A DNA stretch of 64,000 nucleotides from Oscheius dolichura (taxonomy: Eukaryota; Nematoda; Chromadorea; Rhabditida; Rhabditidae). The translations under genes and the position numbers were made by a program. Positions 21,237 to 32,479 of this stretch are shown here, one piece after another (position 1 is the first letter of the stretch; the number at the start of each line of letters is the position of its first letter). The notes beneath the pieces are model-generated. The model was not told where the DNA came from, searched no databases, and saw nothing but the letters and a program-made list of their open reading frames with translations. The stretch is taken from the NCBI GenBank assembly GCA_932521035.1, contig OW051497.1, positions 1,364,001-1,428,000 of the forward strand. The letters are read 5' to 3'.

Positions 21237-22658
21237 ATGCACGAAGGCTTCAACTGTTGTCTCTGTGATACTACCGGATTGTCATTCCTCGACACCGAGG
21301 AGCATCTGGCGGCGCACCTCGATTTGGCTGTATATACATGCGTGCGGTGCGAGAAAGGATTTTTTTCGGCCATAAAAGCCAATTGTCATGCAGTTCAATG
21401 TTTCAAGGAGAATCCATTTTCGGTAAGGTTGAATTTATTTTTTCAAAAAAAAACAAGCTGCTTTTTAGGCACGGCTTATCACATCCAATGTTGTCTCAAT
21501 GTCCGGTGATAGGCTAACGGAACTTGAAAGACTAATCAACTGCTGTATTTCTGGAACACCTCACGGTTCGTCTTTTCCATTAAGCTATGTAATTGTATGT
21601 TTTAGGAACAAACAGGGAATGCAGCTTCGGGAATGAAAGCATCTACGGAAGATTGGCGGATTTGACTCTGATTGAGGGCCCATTGGCTGAATCTAGCCGA
21701 ACCGAAGAGAAACCATTAATTTCCAAACTTTCCAGTTAGTTATTTTCTTTTCTATCCGAACAGTACAACAATTAGTGGATATGAACATGTTTCTTCATAG
21801 AACAGAATACACCACATCAAGGTCTTTTTGCCCATATAGAAAAATAGTAGTGAAATATTGTCCTCAGCGCAAATCAATAATACTAATTTTATATATTTAG
21901 GGGAAACAGTCAAGGGAAATGACAGCTTGGATGTCATTAGTCGGTTGGTTCGCGACCAGCGCCGATCAGTTCCCATTTCCGCCCTCTCAAATGAGCATGG
22001 TACGTTCTACAGTTCAGTTCCAATAGTAGTGAAATATTGTCCTCAGCGCAAATCAATAATACTAATTTTAAATATTTAGGGGAAACAGTCAAGGGAAATG
22101 ACAGCTTGGATGTCATTAGTCGGTTGGTTCGCGACCAGCGCCGATCAGTTCCCCTTTCCGCCCTCTCAAATGAGTATGGTACGTTCTACTTTTTATTTGC
22201 CGAGGATTTTCCTAATGACACCAAAAGAATTCATTAGCTATGGAGCACTTTCAGGCAGAAAAGCAGACAAATACATGCGGCAAAAACTCGCGACCATCAA
22301 ATCCGAGCCGGAATACGACAAAGAAGAAAGCCACACATGCAAAAAGAAGGTGGAAGACGTTATGCCAAAGAACATTGCAGCTACGACAGCAAAGAATGCC
22401 GGAGAAACCACGGATACAGTGGTTTCGGACAACCACGGACAAGAAAACAACATGGTTCGAATTGAATCGCCAGATATGCGTCTCGTGGAGACGAGTGCTC
22501 TCTCAGCCGATGAGACTCGGTACCAAACTCCTGTTCGGAAATAACATTCGGTTTTTAGAATCTTCTGCTTGAGAGCCGGGCCAAAGAAGGCCATCAAGAA
22601 GAAGCATAGCATGAAAAGCGGCAAGAAAAGCGACAAGAAAAGCGACAAGAGAAAGTAG
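21237..22658 (+). CDS. C2H2 zinc-finger protein, left cassette (frame conflict near 3' end)
   Basis: Exons 21235-21422, 21469-21565, 21606-21734, 21901-21999 and 22080-22178 join in phase from the ATG at 21237. Exon 1 encodes two zinc-finger-like units: CCLC...HLAAH and CVRC...CHAVQC. The two 99-nt exons at 21901 and 22080 are near-identical tandem copies (unit 179 bp including intron) in symmetric phase, so both can be read. Exon 5 starts at 22238. The phase-correct frame there is basic and ends soon after 22555. Another frame reads more like protein (KSEPEYDKEE, then a Lys-rich tail to 22658), which suggests a frameshift or alternative splicing. The exon plan and phases 0-1-1-1 match the right-cassette gene. 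It probably binds DNA or RNA in the nucleus. Confidence 0.6.
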
Positions 22659-22739
22659 AGACGACAGAATGAATCATTGCCGACGCCCTCAATATACGAT
22701 TCAAATAAAGCTACTGATTTCCCTAAAAGTCTTATTATT

Positions 22740-23160
22740 CTCATGCCTATTTAGTTTGTGCGCGTTGCTTGCATAAAGGTGTTCGCAACTTTTACTGTTC
22801 TTTTGCTTATTTCCTTAAAGGTTCCGCGCGGTCGGAAATAATAAGTAGCAGACCTTCTTTAGGAGAATTACTTAGAGATTCCAGCATTAGATAATTCATT
22901 TCATTTTCATTAGATGTGGCCAGAGTCCAATTATAGGAGCAGTAATTCCATCAAAAACAAAGCAGAGACGGGCGCGCTCCAGACTTCTTCCTCCACGTCG
23001 TCGGCCAGTCCCTGAAAGAAGAATACTCACTAAAGGAAGGGAAATGAATCCGGGAACAACACCGAGAAGGAAACTGGCCGAGAAGCCAAAAGCAGGAGGC
23101 GGAGACGAAGTAGCAGCAACGGAGACGCGCACCACGGAAGAGGAAAAGAGAACAGCCAGC
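22740..23160. repeat. conserved 3' flank of the left zinc-finger gene
   Basis: From about 22731 onward this is nearly identical to 45553-45990 in the right cassette. It includes, on the minus strand, another TGGCC-type exon/intron-like unit (ctttcag then GGACTGGCCG, near 23015) and a 79-codon frame preserved in both copies (22896-23135 and 45718-45957). No function can be assigned. Confidence 0.5.
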
Positions 23161-23169
23161 CATCGGGGA

Positions 23170-25650
23170 AGAAAAGAAAAGAATAGAAACGCTTTTCGTC
23201 TGGTTTAATCCCAAGGTAAAAGCGAAGTTAGATAGCGAAAAGCCCGGTTTAAGGCGATCAAACCGGAGAACTATTGGTAATCATTGGTCAGGAGCCAGGC
23301 CGGTCATTCCTTCTCCTGGTCCCGCCTCGGGCGGTCTTCTCTATTCTTCTTCTTCTTTCTACTTTTCTACTTCTGTTTGTTCTATGTTTTTTAATCTAAT
23401 ATGAGTCGTTTCCGGTGCTGGCTACTACCAAGAGGGCGCCCAAGGGAAGAGATGGCAACTTCTGCGTGGTACTTGGAGGAACACATGGATTCTATGGAAC
23501 TGCCTGGCTCTTTGTCTGCCCGGTTCTCTTCGTAGTTCTGCTGCTGCCTGTCCTGGCTACGACACTGTTCTTCACCCGTCGTCCAACACTTAGGCCAGTT
23601 TTTCTCTGTATTTATACAGATTTTATTACATTTGTTCCGTTATCTATTTGTTTGTTTTCAGGAAACGGGCTCCTTCGTGGTGGAATGGAGCCGTGGCTAG
23701 GCCGGTTTTTATTATATTTGCCACTAGTATTGCTACTTTTTATTGCACGAATTTGTCTACTATCAGGAAGTGGCCGGAGACGTGCAGCAACAGAAGAGGA
23801 ACAGGAGGAGCCGAATCAACAGGAGACTTCAGCAGCTACAGCGAATCTTCTTGGCCAGTTGCCTCTTTTGTATTGTTCCGTGGCTTATTTCCGTATTTTA
23901 TTTGATACGAATGCTTGTAGGACCTGGCCGAAGTCGTGGAGAAGAGCGTCGACGACGTGGTTAGAGTTGCAAGGCGGCACTTTGTTTCTGATCATCTGCA
24001 ACGAATTGGATCAATGAGCTGCCACTGTTTCTACACGGCCAATTCTGGCTACTACCAAGAGGGCGCCCAAGGGAAGAGATGGCAACTTCTACGTGGTACT
24101 TGGAGGAATACATGGATTCTATTGAACTGTAGCTGATAGGTATCTTATTTATATTTCCATTGTATTCTTTGTGCTTTTTTGTTGCTTTCGCGGGGTAATA
24201 TCATTATTTTCTTTGCGCCCTTTTATGGATTTCCCTAGGCCAGCCCGGTAGTAGCGCTATTTTTCTAGTTAGTTAGGGGGGAACAAGGGATTGCCCGTTC
24301 TACCGTAGCTCGCCGGCGCCCCTTATTATCCTCAGTCCCAGTCAAATATTGTAACACCTGTACGGCCGGCCCTTTTCCCTCGCGTCAAAAATAATGAAGA
24401 CACGATAATAACCGGTAATTTCACCTGTAGGGAGGAGGGAGGCAAATAAAGTACGCGGCGGGTAGACGGAGAGCGCCCGATATCTACCAAATTTACGGAT
24501 ACCAGGATCGACCATTGAGGGAGGACGGGAACTGAGAAATTAGGCTTTACCAGAACTGGTTAATTAACCAGAACGAAAGCGAAGATTTGGGGCTTATCCT
24601 TGGATAAGAAGCTTGTCAATTGACGTCGGGGTACGGTGGTCATTCTTTTTTTCCATTCTTTCGCCTGAACCCTTGGGGCGCGCTCGCTCCCTGCTGCTTC
24701 TGCTGCTATAGGTAGTTGTTTTTTATTCATGCAGCGCCGCCTTTGGCAGCAGCATATTGGCTCAGTAATATCCTCTTCGTTTGAATTGCGCCTTTTTGTA
24801 TTAACACGAAATCGGAGTAGACGCGCGTGCCGCCCGCTGAGGGCTTTGGGATAGTTTTCTGGCTTGAAACTCGCCCGCCTTTGCGCATTCTATGGTTCTT
24901 AAAACAGCAGAACCTATCCACGAGGGAATGTCTAGCGAACAAGGGATTGCCCGTTCTACCGTAGCTCGCGCGGCGCCCCTTATTATCCTCAGTCACAGTC
25001 AAATATTGTAACACCTGTACGGCCGGCCCTTTTCCCTCGCGCCAAAAATAATGAAGACAGGATAATAACCGGTAATTTCACCTGTAGGGAGGAGGGAGAC
25101 AAATAAAGTACGCGGCGGGTAGACGGAGAGCGCCCGATATCTACCAAATTTACGGATACCAGGATCGACCATTGAGGGAGGACGGGAACTGAGAAATTAG
25201 GCTTTACCAGAACTGGTTAATTAACCAGAACGAAAGCGAAGATTTGAGGCTTATCCTTGGATAAGAAGCTTGTCAATTGACGTCGGGGTACGGTGGTCGG
25301 GTGGGTCATTCTTTGGGCTGCTCCGCTGGGTAGCACCCGCTTTTTGCTGCTTCTGCTGCTTTACTGTCAGTAGCTTTTACTTAACAGTTTAGCGCTGCTT
25401 TTGAGGTTGATTTGGGTTGCCACTTTCCGTTCATTATTGTGTAGTGCCCTTATATGAGTTCTTTCAGGTACTGGCTTTTGTGGAAAGATTCGCCGTGGTA
25501 CATGGAAGAAGGGAGGACGACAGGATAAATCGGACTTCACGCTTCCTTCAGTGTTCAGATGGGTGCCCTTTTTTGATATTTCCATTATTTGTGTTTTTTT
25601 AATGCCATAGACTAGCGCGGTTGTAGTTTTTTTCGAATTCTTTCAATTTA
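23170..25650 (-). repeat. right arm of the left cassette
   Basis: This is the inverted counterpart of 18.6-20.7 kb, with order C', E', B', A', D', A'', F'. The D'-A'' insertion (24740-25300) repeats material already present. A 72-codon minus-strand frame in F' (25367-25585) is preserved at 41591-41809 and 47565-47783 without recognisable motifs. Confidence 0.65.
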
Positions 25651-26076
25651 GTTGGGTTTCCTTTAGCTGTCCTCTAGCCGGCTGCACTGACTGAGTCAGC
25701 CGTGAGCTAGGCAGGCCTGACCCAAATGCGGCCGGGTCAAGCAGTCTATCAGCAGGCCCTCCCAATCGCTTAGTGATTGCTTGGGTTAGACACCAGTGAA
25801 AGATGATTAGCTTGTTCCTCGTAATTGTGCGTTATCGTCCCATAAAAGACGATGAATGCTGACGCTTGAGAGTAGTTTTCCCCAGAGGATACGTGGAACG
25901 AAGACGAGAGAACGAAAGTAGATACTCCCCGTAGATGCTTTTAGAACTCAATCTAGGAGCCATTTTGATGCCAAAAACGGAACTAGAAGGCAAGCTTAGG
26001 GGACAGTTGTGAGCTAGGAATGAGGGTCATCTAACTGCCCATTGAGATGGGCTCTATTGTAGGAACAGTTCAAAGC

Positions 26077-27902
26077 GACTCCGAGTACGAATGGCCGCGG
26101 CCATTCTTCCCCTGTGCGCGGCCATTCGTCACAGCGCGCGACCATTCGTCACAGCGCGCGGCCATTCGTCAGAGCGCGCGGCCATTCGGCACAGCGCGCG
26201 GCCATTCTCCCTAAATGGAGTGAGTGGCAGTTGACCCGTGTTTGATCCTGTGGGACTCTCACTTGCATGAACAAAATGTTTTTTTGATGATGATGATTGC
26301 TGTGCGCTGGAAACTTTCCTTTTTGGCAGAAACGCGGAAGAAGAATGCTGCGATCCGTGTGATTCGTTTAGTAGCTGCGATCTTTCCTTTTTACGTTGTT
26401 TTAGTGAATTACACGGTGCGTATCTCACATTTGTAACATTCTGAAAGTAATATACACTAACAACACGTAAAAAAAGTTGTACATACGTGGCATACATTAC
26501 AAAATCTGAAAAAGTTAGTGTTAGAATGTTGCTCTGTATTACGGCTTCCTTAGCTCCTTCTTTTGCTTCTACAGTCTTGCTCTCTGGTAGATTCTCTTAA
26601 ACTAGCTCTTATTGGCTCTCAAAGACTCACTTGTCTTCTTACTGGTGCAATTTTAAAAAGTACGCCTTTGGGAACCAACTAGAGATGGTAGGAGGAATTC
26701 TATGGGAGGTAAAAAAAATAAAATCATAAATGGGTGTTTCCCCTCAGAACAAGCAGTATTTTTGAGAAGGGAATTAGTTTTTTTGTTGAACGAGTCGGCT
26801 CTATTGTACAAAAGCCGGTCAATGAAATTTCCACGCCTCATTTGGATATGTAACTTGTTCATTTCTTTCTAACATTCAAGCAGCATCTTGAAGAGCAGAT
26901 CAATGTGGTTCTATCCAACTGGTTTTCAGTTCAATAAGCTTTACAGCAGGCTTTCAGAAGAGAAACGTGCGAAAGCATAAAAATATGAATCTTTGCAGTT
27001 ATAGAAAGTTTTCTGTTATGTATATAATGCTAAATATCCGTAAGTTAGAACCGCTTTGATCTGCTCTACAAGATACTGCTTGAATTTTAGAAAATAGTCA
27101 AGAAATGAACTAGCTACAGATGCCAACGCGGCGCGGAAATTTCGACCGGCTAAGGTTTTTTTTTGACCGGCTAAGGTTCGATTGACCTATTGTACAATAA
27201 ACCCAAAGAGTCATTATGGCTCTTATTATTGAGAAGAAGAGAGGTTAAAAAGAATAGCACTGCATAGATCGAATAAATGGTGCATCTGGCTCTGGTGATA
27301 TGGTAGCAATACTTCTTCAGACTCGGAGAAGCGCCAATGGACGAAATTCTTTTGGTTTACTGTACCTGTGATACAAAGTGAATTTCCCTCGAAACTATAG
27401 TTATCCTCTTGAAATTCCGGTTATCCCATATTTCTTTTCTATTTGCTATTTCGCTGCGACTATTTCCTTATTTTTATGAAGAAAAGAAGACTCAATGCCT
27501 TTGTTCATTCACGGAAGAAGTATCAGTTGCTGTATTCTGTGCACATACGGCGAGTAATTTGGATTGAATAAAACTAGTTTTCCTGAGAAGAATCTAATTT
27601 AAAAGGATTTCTAACGAGGAATTAGCGATATTTTTGAAGAACAATAGCCATTAGAAACAGAAATATGGGAAAAACGGGTCAGCCGTCACCTACCCCAACT
27701 AGTGAAGACTGAGGAATGCGTAAAACAGTAAAAAACTATGAGGAACCCCTTAGAAATAACTCTACTAGCCAAAAATCCCTTTTGGGGACGAATGGCCGCG
27801 CGCTGTGACGAATGGCCGCGCACTGGGGAAGAATGACCGCGCACTGGGGAAGAATGGCCGCGCACTGGGGAAGAATGACCGCGGCCATTCGTACTCGGAG
27901 TC
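26077..27902. mobile_element. MULE-like non-autonomous transposon with 9-bp TSD
   Basis: The ends are inverted: gactccgagtacgaatggcc at 26077 and its reverse complement ending at 27902, near-perfect over ~30 bp. The 9-bp target duplication gttcaaagc is present at 26068-26076 and 27903-27911. Both subterminal zones carry about five short tandem repeats (gcgcggccattcgtca type on the left, gaatggccgcgcactg type on the right). The 9-bp TSD with long repetitive ends fits Mutator-like elements. The 1.8-kb interior has no transposase I can recognise. It inserted into one of the 160-220 bp repeats. Confidence 0.88.
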
Positions 27903-28010
27903 GTTCAAAGCTCTACGAGAACTGAAACTAGAGGCTTTTTGCGCTCGAGCTAGCTGTCGTTTTGACGCCAATAACAAAGGTTACCTCACTTAATATACCT
28001 TTATGCATAT

Positions 28011-28552
28011 GCAATCTTCATGAAATTCGCCTTATGTCGCGACGATTTTGTTAAGGCGAGTCATCTTCGTATAGCACGTCAACTAAATACGATAGCGGCG
28101 AGAGGGGGCGGGAAGGGTGCTGCCGTTGCAGTTGTTGACCGAGCGAGTCAAGGTATTGGGTGTAACTGGGTGCTACACTGGGGCGAGGAAGGGGAACGGG
28201 GTAAATTAGGGCAAATTAATCACTAATCATCTCTGAATCTCTCTGGTTAGGGTTTGCAAGACTGTCGGACTGTCATTCCCTGGAAGATTGGAGGGCAGCA
28301 GGCTACCAGGACTGCGGCAAGTAGGAGGAGCGCGACGAGGGTCAAGATTGATGTTTTCCATATTTCAGTCACTACTTCTACCAGAGGTCCTAGATCGGAA
28401 ATGTTTCATTTCCAATAGTTCCTGTAGGAGGGCACGGTTGTAGTGTATGACACTTCTCCCGCGATCCCGACGTTGGGTCCACAGTTGACGACGCAATCTT
28501 CATGAAATTTACCGCCTTATGTCGCGACGATTTTGTTAAGGCGAGTCATCTT
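28011..28552. repeat. pair of ~60-bp direct repeats, 480 bp apart
   Basis: The segment starting gcaatcttcatgaaatt and containing cttatgtcgcgacgatttt occurs at 28011-28071 and 28491-28552. It contains a hairpin-forming cgccttat...taaggcg. It may mark the ends of a small insertion or a duplicated 3' segment of the degraded retroelement around it. Confidence 0.6.
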
Positions 28553-30735
28553 CGGCGTTCCTTTAGTTGAAATCGTATTTTCTGTCCGGATGATTCGTCT
28601 CAGGAAAAGTGGTGTCAGGAGCTGCAGAGGAGGGGTGACGACGAAATCCAACGTTAGGTTCAAATTTCCAACGATCTGCTCAGTCCGGGGGCGTAGATGA
28701 ATAGTCTTGAGTGTCCACTCGGGAAGGTGTCTTCTACTACGAATTGGGCTAGAGTATCTCACGTCGGACAGGCTAGATCTTCAAAGACTTCTTCTGTGAC
28801 CGGTTCCGCGACCGTCCCGGAGAAGAGGCATCCTGGGAGAGGCAGACCGCAACCACAGGTGTATGATCCACAAGAGGGCACTAATCGTAGGCAGAAATGG
28901 GGCCAGATCTCACTCGGTGTCGTTGTTACCGAATGAGTCGTCTTGCAAGAGGTTTGGCCGCTGCATTCCGTGTTCTCTGATCTCAGTGTCGTCACGTGCT
29001 GGCGTCCGGAGACTGAAGGGAGCAGACTACCAACGATGAAAAGAAGGCAGACAGTCTGTAGGATGACGATCTTCGAGGGGGCGGCTGGGGGTACTTATGC
29101 ACGCGTGCATAAGTCTACCCGTCTTTCGCGGTATGCTAATGAACGTGCATAAGTCTACCGCTTCTGCGGGAATATGCTAATTGCGCGTGCATAAGTCTAC
29201 ATTTCTGCTAAAATGGCTGAATACGCGTATTTTCTTTCTTTTTTGCTGCTAGTACTGTAACAAATCGAGGGGATATTGATGCACTGGTGAATTAGACAAA
29301 GAATTTATAATTTCCAACAATATCCATCTGTGCCTACTGAGTATTTTCGTGAGTATAATTTCACGAAAAAAATAAATAACACCCACATTACCATTCATGA
29401 AACCATGATCCAAAAAAATCTATCCTTTCTGGCACGTACAGTGTAAAATGAGAATTACTCTCTGCCCACACTTTTCTTGATTGTATGTCTTACGCTTTCC
29501 CGGTTATCGAAAGAAATTCCTAGTAGAGTTCTAATCTTTGGTAAAAACTACCCCAATGTCTCTCAGCGCCTTTTGAGCTCCATCGACAGAAAGGGATTTC
29601 TTGAGGTTGGGGGGTACACTCTAACACGCATTTTTTTACCTCCAAAGAAGAAGGTCTTGTGAGCCAATGTAGGGGGAGAAAAGCAAGGGGAACATGCAGG
29701 GTCTCGAAAGAAGAACACCTCTCCTTTTCGATAATTTGGGCAGAAGAGCCGTACCACCGAGTGAAATCATAAAAGGTGAAAACAAGCTAGGGATGGCCTG
29801 TCTGTCAAAAGAAAATTTCCTTTGGATGGGACAGATCCACAATCAATAACAATACAAAGACTTTTCACTTTGTTTTCCAGCGAGGCACCCGGCCCAAATA
29901 TATAGGCTCTCGATTGAAATTCGAATAGAACTATACTTCCAGCGTACGATTGCCACTAGAGCGTTGCTGTTATTTCGAGTTTGAAGACCTAGTGAGAGTG
30001 GGAGAGATTCAAAAAAAATATTCGATACCTTCAAGGAAGACGAATAAAGAAAACACGAAGATAAAAGACAAAAAAGAAACCTCTATTGTATAATAGTGTA
30101 AAAGAAAGCAAAAATCCGTTTCGCTCCCAAGCTACTGACGGAAGTTGAAGCGTTTCTTTTGGTTATTTGGTGTAGAACTTCAAGAGAAATCCTCATAAAT
30201 AGCTGATTACACGTTATTTTTGAGAAAGGATTAATTTGGGAAGATTCCTGCTAATGTATCAATATCCCCTCGATTTGTTACAATACTAGCAGCAAAAAAA
30301 GAAAGAAAATACGCGTATTCAGCCATTTTAGCAGAAGCGGTAGACTTATGCACGCTCATTAGCATACCGCGAAAGACGGGTAGACTTATGCACGCGTGCA
30401 TAAGTCACCTACGCCGGGGCACCAGAAGCAGTCGATTGCCTCGCAGTTCCAGCAGTGCTTTGCTGACGAAATGAACCGGTTTCCAGTTCGATGCTGCAGT
30501 TGAGTGGATTTTTCTCCTTCAGTCTGATAGCGTTTGTGGCTACAACAGGAACATCAGAGTGGTTTCTCGCTTTCCAAAATCCAAAATGCGGCGAATAGTC
30601 CAATGACCGCACAGATGATCCGTATTTGGGAGTGTCGCTGGGTTGAACACAACATAGGTAGCAGTCGACGGCATCGCAACTCAAACTTTCTCGGTAGTTC
30701 ACTCTTTCCAATGTTTCACTTGTAGATTGAAGAGT
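28230..30735 (-). pseudogene. degraded envelope-like/secreted gene relic, split by a MITE
   Basis: On the minus strand, fragments in changing frames read as a cysteine-rich ectodomain (a CDAVDCYLC stretch near 30690; SCGSYTCGCG near 28870). There is a hydrophobic segment near 29050 and a C-terminal hydrophobic anchor near 28340 followed by CCPP. The MITE 29093-30405 lies inside it, and several stops and frame changes break it. The arrangement resembles glycoprotein genes carried by some animal LTR retroelements, but I cannot prove the family from sequence alone. It is clearly non-functional. Confidence 0.3.
29093..30405. mobile_element. 1.3-kb MITE with ~200-bp inverted ends
   Basis: Both ends begin with the self-complementary acttatgcacgcgtgcataa and continue with tctacccgtctttcgcgg. 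The inverted identity then runs through 'aatacgcgtattttctttc' to 'aacaaatcgaggggatatt'. The left end has one extra subterminal unit. No TSD is visible, and no coding frame is supported in the middle. The terminal palindrome could form a hairpin at each end. Confidence 0.8.
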
Positions 30736-30739
30736 TCCT

Positions 30740-31480
30740 CACTGAATTATATAGCCTCTGATCAAAATGGCAGGTCCCAAGGACTTGACTCAGAAACTTT
30801 TTCTTTCATTTTGAAACATCACAGTGTGAATTTCCTGCGACAATAGAATGATTCTGAGTAGAAACTAAAGATGCCTTGCTGACGCACCTGTTGAACCAGA
30901 TAGCTCCCGACAGGCCTCGACCAACCCCTTGGGCGCGCGATAAATAGGCTTAATATCTCTCAAGTCTCCCGACATGGGTAATTTGCAATTTATTTTATTG
31001 CTTTGAGTGTTAAAAATGGGCAGGCTTGTGGCGCTTCACATAACAGATACAAGAAAACAGAGCTTATTCACGCGTTTTAACAAGGGGATGTCTGTTCACT
31101 AGTGAATAACCTTTGTTTTAGACTTCTGCAGGCCTTAGTCCGCGCTTCCGTCAAAATAAAAACGTTCCAGGGCTCCGAGCTCACCAAGAAATATTTTGTA
31201 CACGCTGGGGTAACGTTACACCCGTCGGGGTGACTTTACCCCCACTGCTTCGAAAACGGGGGTAACGTCATCCGTCCGTAGAAAGGGAGGGAAATATGGG
31301 GCCTCATGGTGCCCTTATATACCACTAAAGAGAAAGGCTACAATTGTCTAATAATGAGGGGGCGAAATCATAGGTATGAGACTTAAAGACCTAAACAGAC
31401 AGGGGAAAGAAGGAACAGAGCGGGAGATCTTGTAATAGGATCAGTGTGTAGCGTTATCGGCCTCCATAAAAAGGCCGAGC
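30740..31480. other. spacer with no supported gene
   Basis: It holds a TATA-like ccttatataccac near 31313 and repeated gggtaacgt motifs near 31208-31270 (on both strands), plus a small hairpin cggcctccataaaaaggccg at 31459. It could be an LTR remnant; this is not provable here. Confidence 0.25.
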
Positions 31481-31488
31481 CTTACTAG

Positions 31489-32067
31489 CAAGGGAGGTGC
31501 ACCAACTCGACATCGGCAATTTTACTAGTAATGTAAAAATCAAAAGAGATTAGCTTCCAGATTAATGGAGCTACGTTGGCTCGAAGGTCCAAAACTCGAG
31601 GTTTTGGTCGATTTTCGAAATATTCGAGAAAATTGCAACATGAGTGGTATTAGTGCCGTTAGACTCCTTTCGTCGAGAGAATTTGATTAGTAGTAATTTC
31701 AGCGTTTTTCCAAACGAAATAACGTTTTTAGAGCGTTTGGAAATCCAGCGCGGAGGCTATTTCGCAAATTTCATGGAAATGAAAACAATACTGAAGATGT
31801 TTTTGTATTTCTTACACTGTGCTTCTTAAGCACGTCGTTCTGCACATGTTGAAAAAAAGATGACCCGTCTACCATGTAAGAGTCAAAAGTTATGAGGACG
31901 AGAAAATCAGTCAAAACGTCGGGGGTTGGACCTTCGAGCCAACCTAGCTCCTCCAAATCATCGATCGGGGAGCTAATCTCTTTTGATTTTTACATTACTA
32001 GTATAGGCTTACACGCTGGAAAAGAAATTAGCCAAATTGGCGATGTAGAGTCGGTGCACCTCCCTTG
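31489..32067. mobile_element. 0.58-kb foldback/MITE
   Basis: Inverted ends: 31489-31612 starts caagggaggtgcacc and shares 'tactagtaatgtaaaaatca' with the reverse complement of 31920-32067. The right end has a ~30-bp insertion inside the repeat. No clear TSD and no coding sequence. Confidence 0.7.
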
Positions 32068-32479
32068 TAAAAAGCAAAAAAAAAAGTCTATTCAGTCTCC
32101 TCTCATATCTCAACAGTAGTTCCGCTCTCTCTCTCCCCTCGTGCCGGGGGAAATAATGATCTACAGAAAAGGTCTTGTTAGACATCAAGAAGAACCGTTT
32201 GGGCGGCTCTGTATTGCGTTCAGCCATCTTGTTGCCGCAAGCCACAGGTAGGATTGTGGGTGTTGACCACCGACGGTTGTCAGCTGCACTCAGATCTTCA
32301 TTCCCTGCCTTAGGTTCCTCAGCTTGCCGTCTAGTGCTGTTGTTCAAAATGACCGCGAGATCGAGCTCTAGGAGCACGTCAATCTGCTGTTTCTAATCTT
32401 TACTGCGGATCAGTTCCATGCCGAGAGCAGTAGCTTAGACTGTCGGTAAATCGAAGAGAGGCAGATACAAGGTCTGCTT

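Larger units (their letters stand above)
18230..25925. mobile_element. left palindromic zinc-finger cassette
   Basis: Repeated modules flank a central zinc-finger gene: A, B, C, D and E on the left in plus orientation (18.66-20.70 kb), and C', E', B', A', D', A'', F' on the right in minus orientation (23.17-25.92 kb). The right side carries an extra D-A copy compared with the right cassette. The left side merges into the big arm through F2. The final F' end near 25870 carries the same terminus (cattcatcg / cgatgaatg) as the right cassette. Confidence 0.65.
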
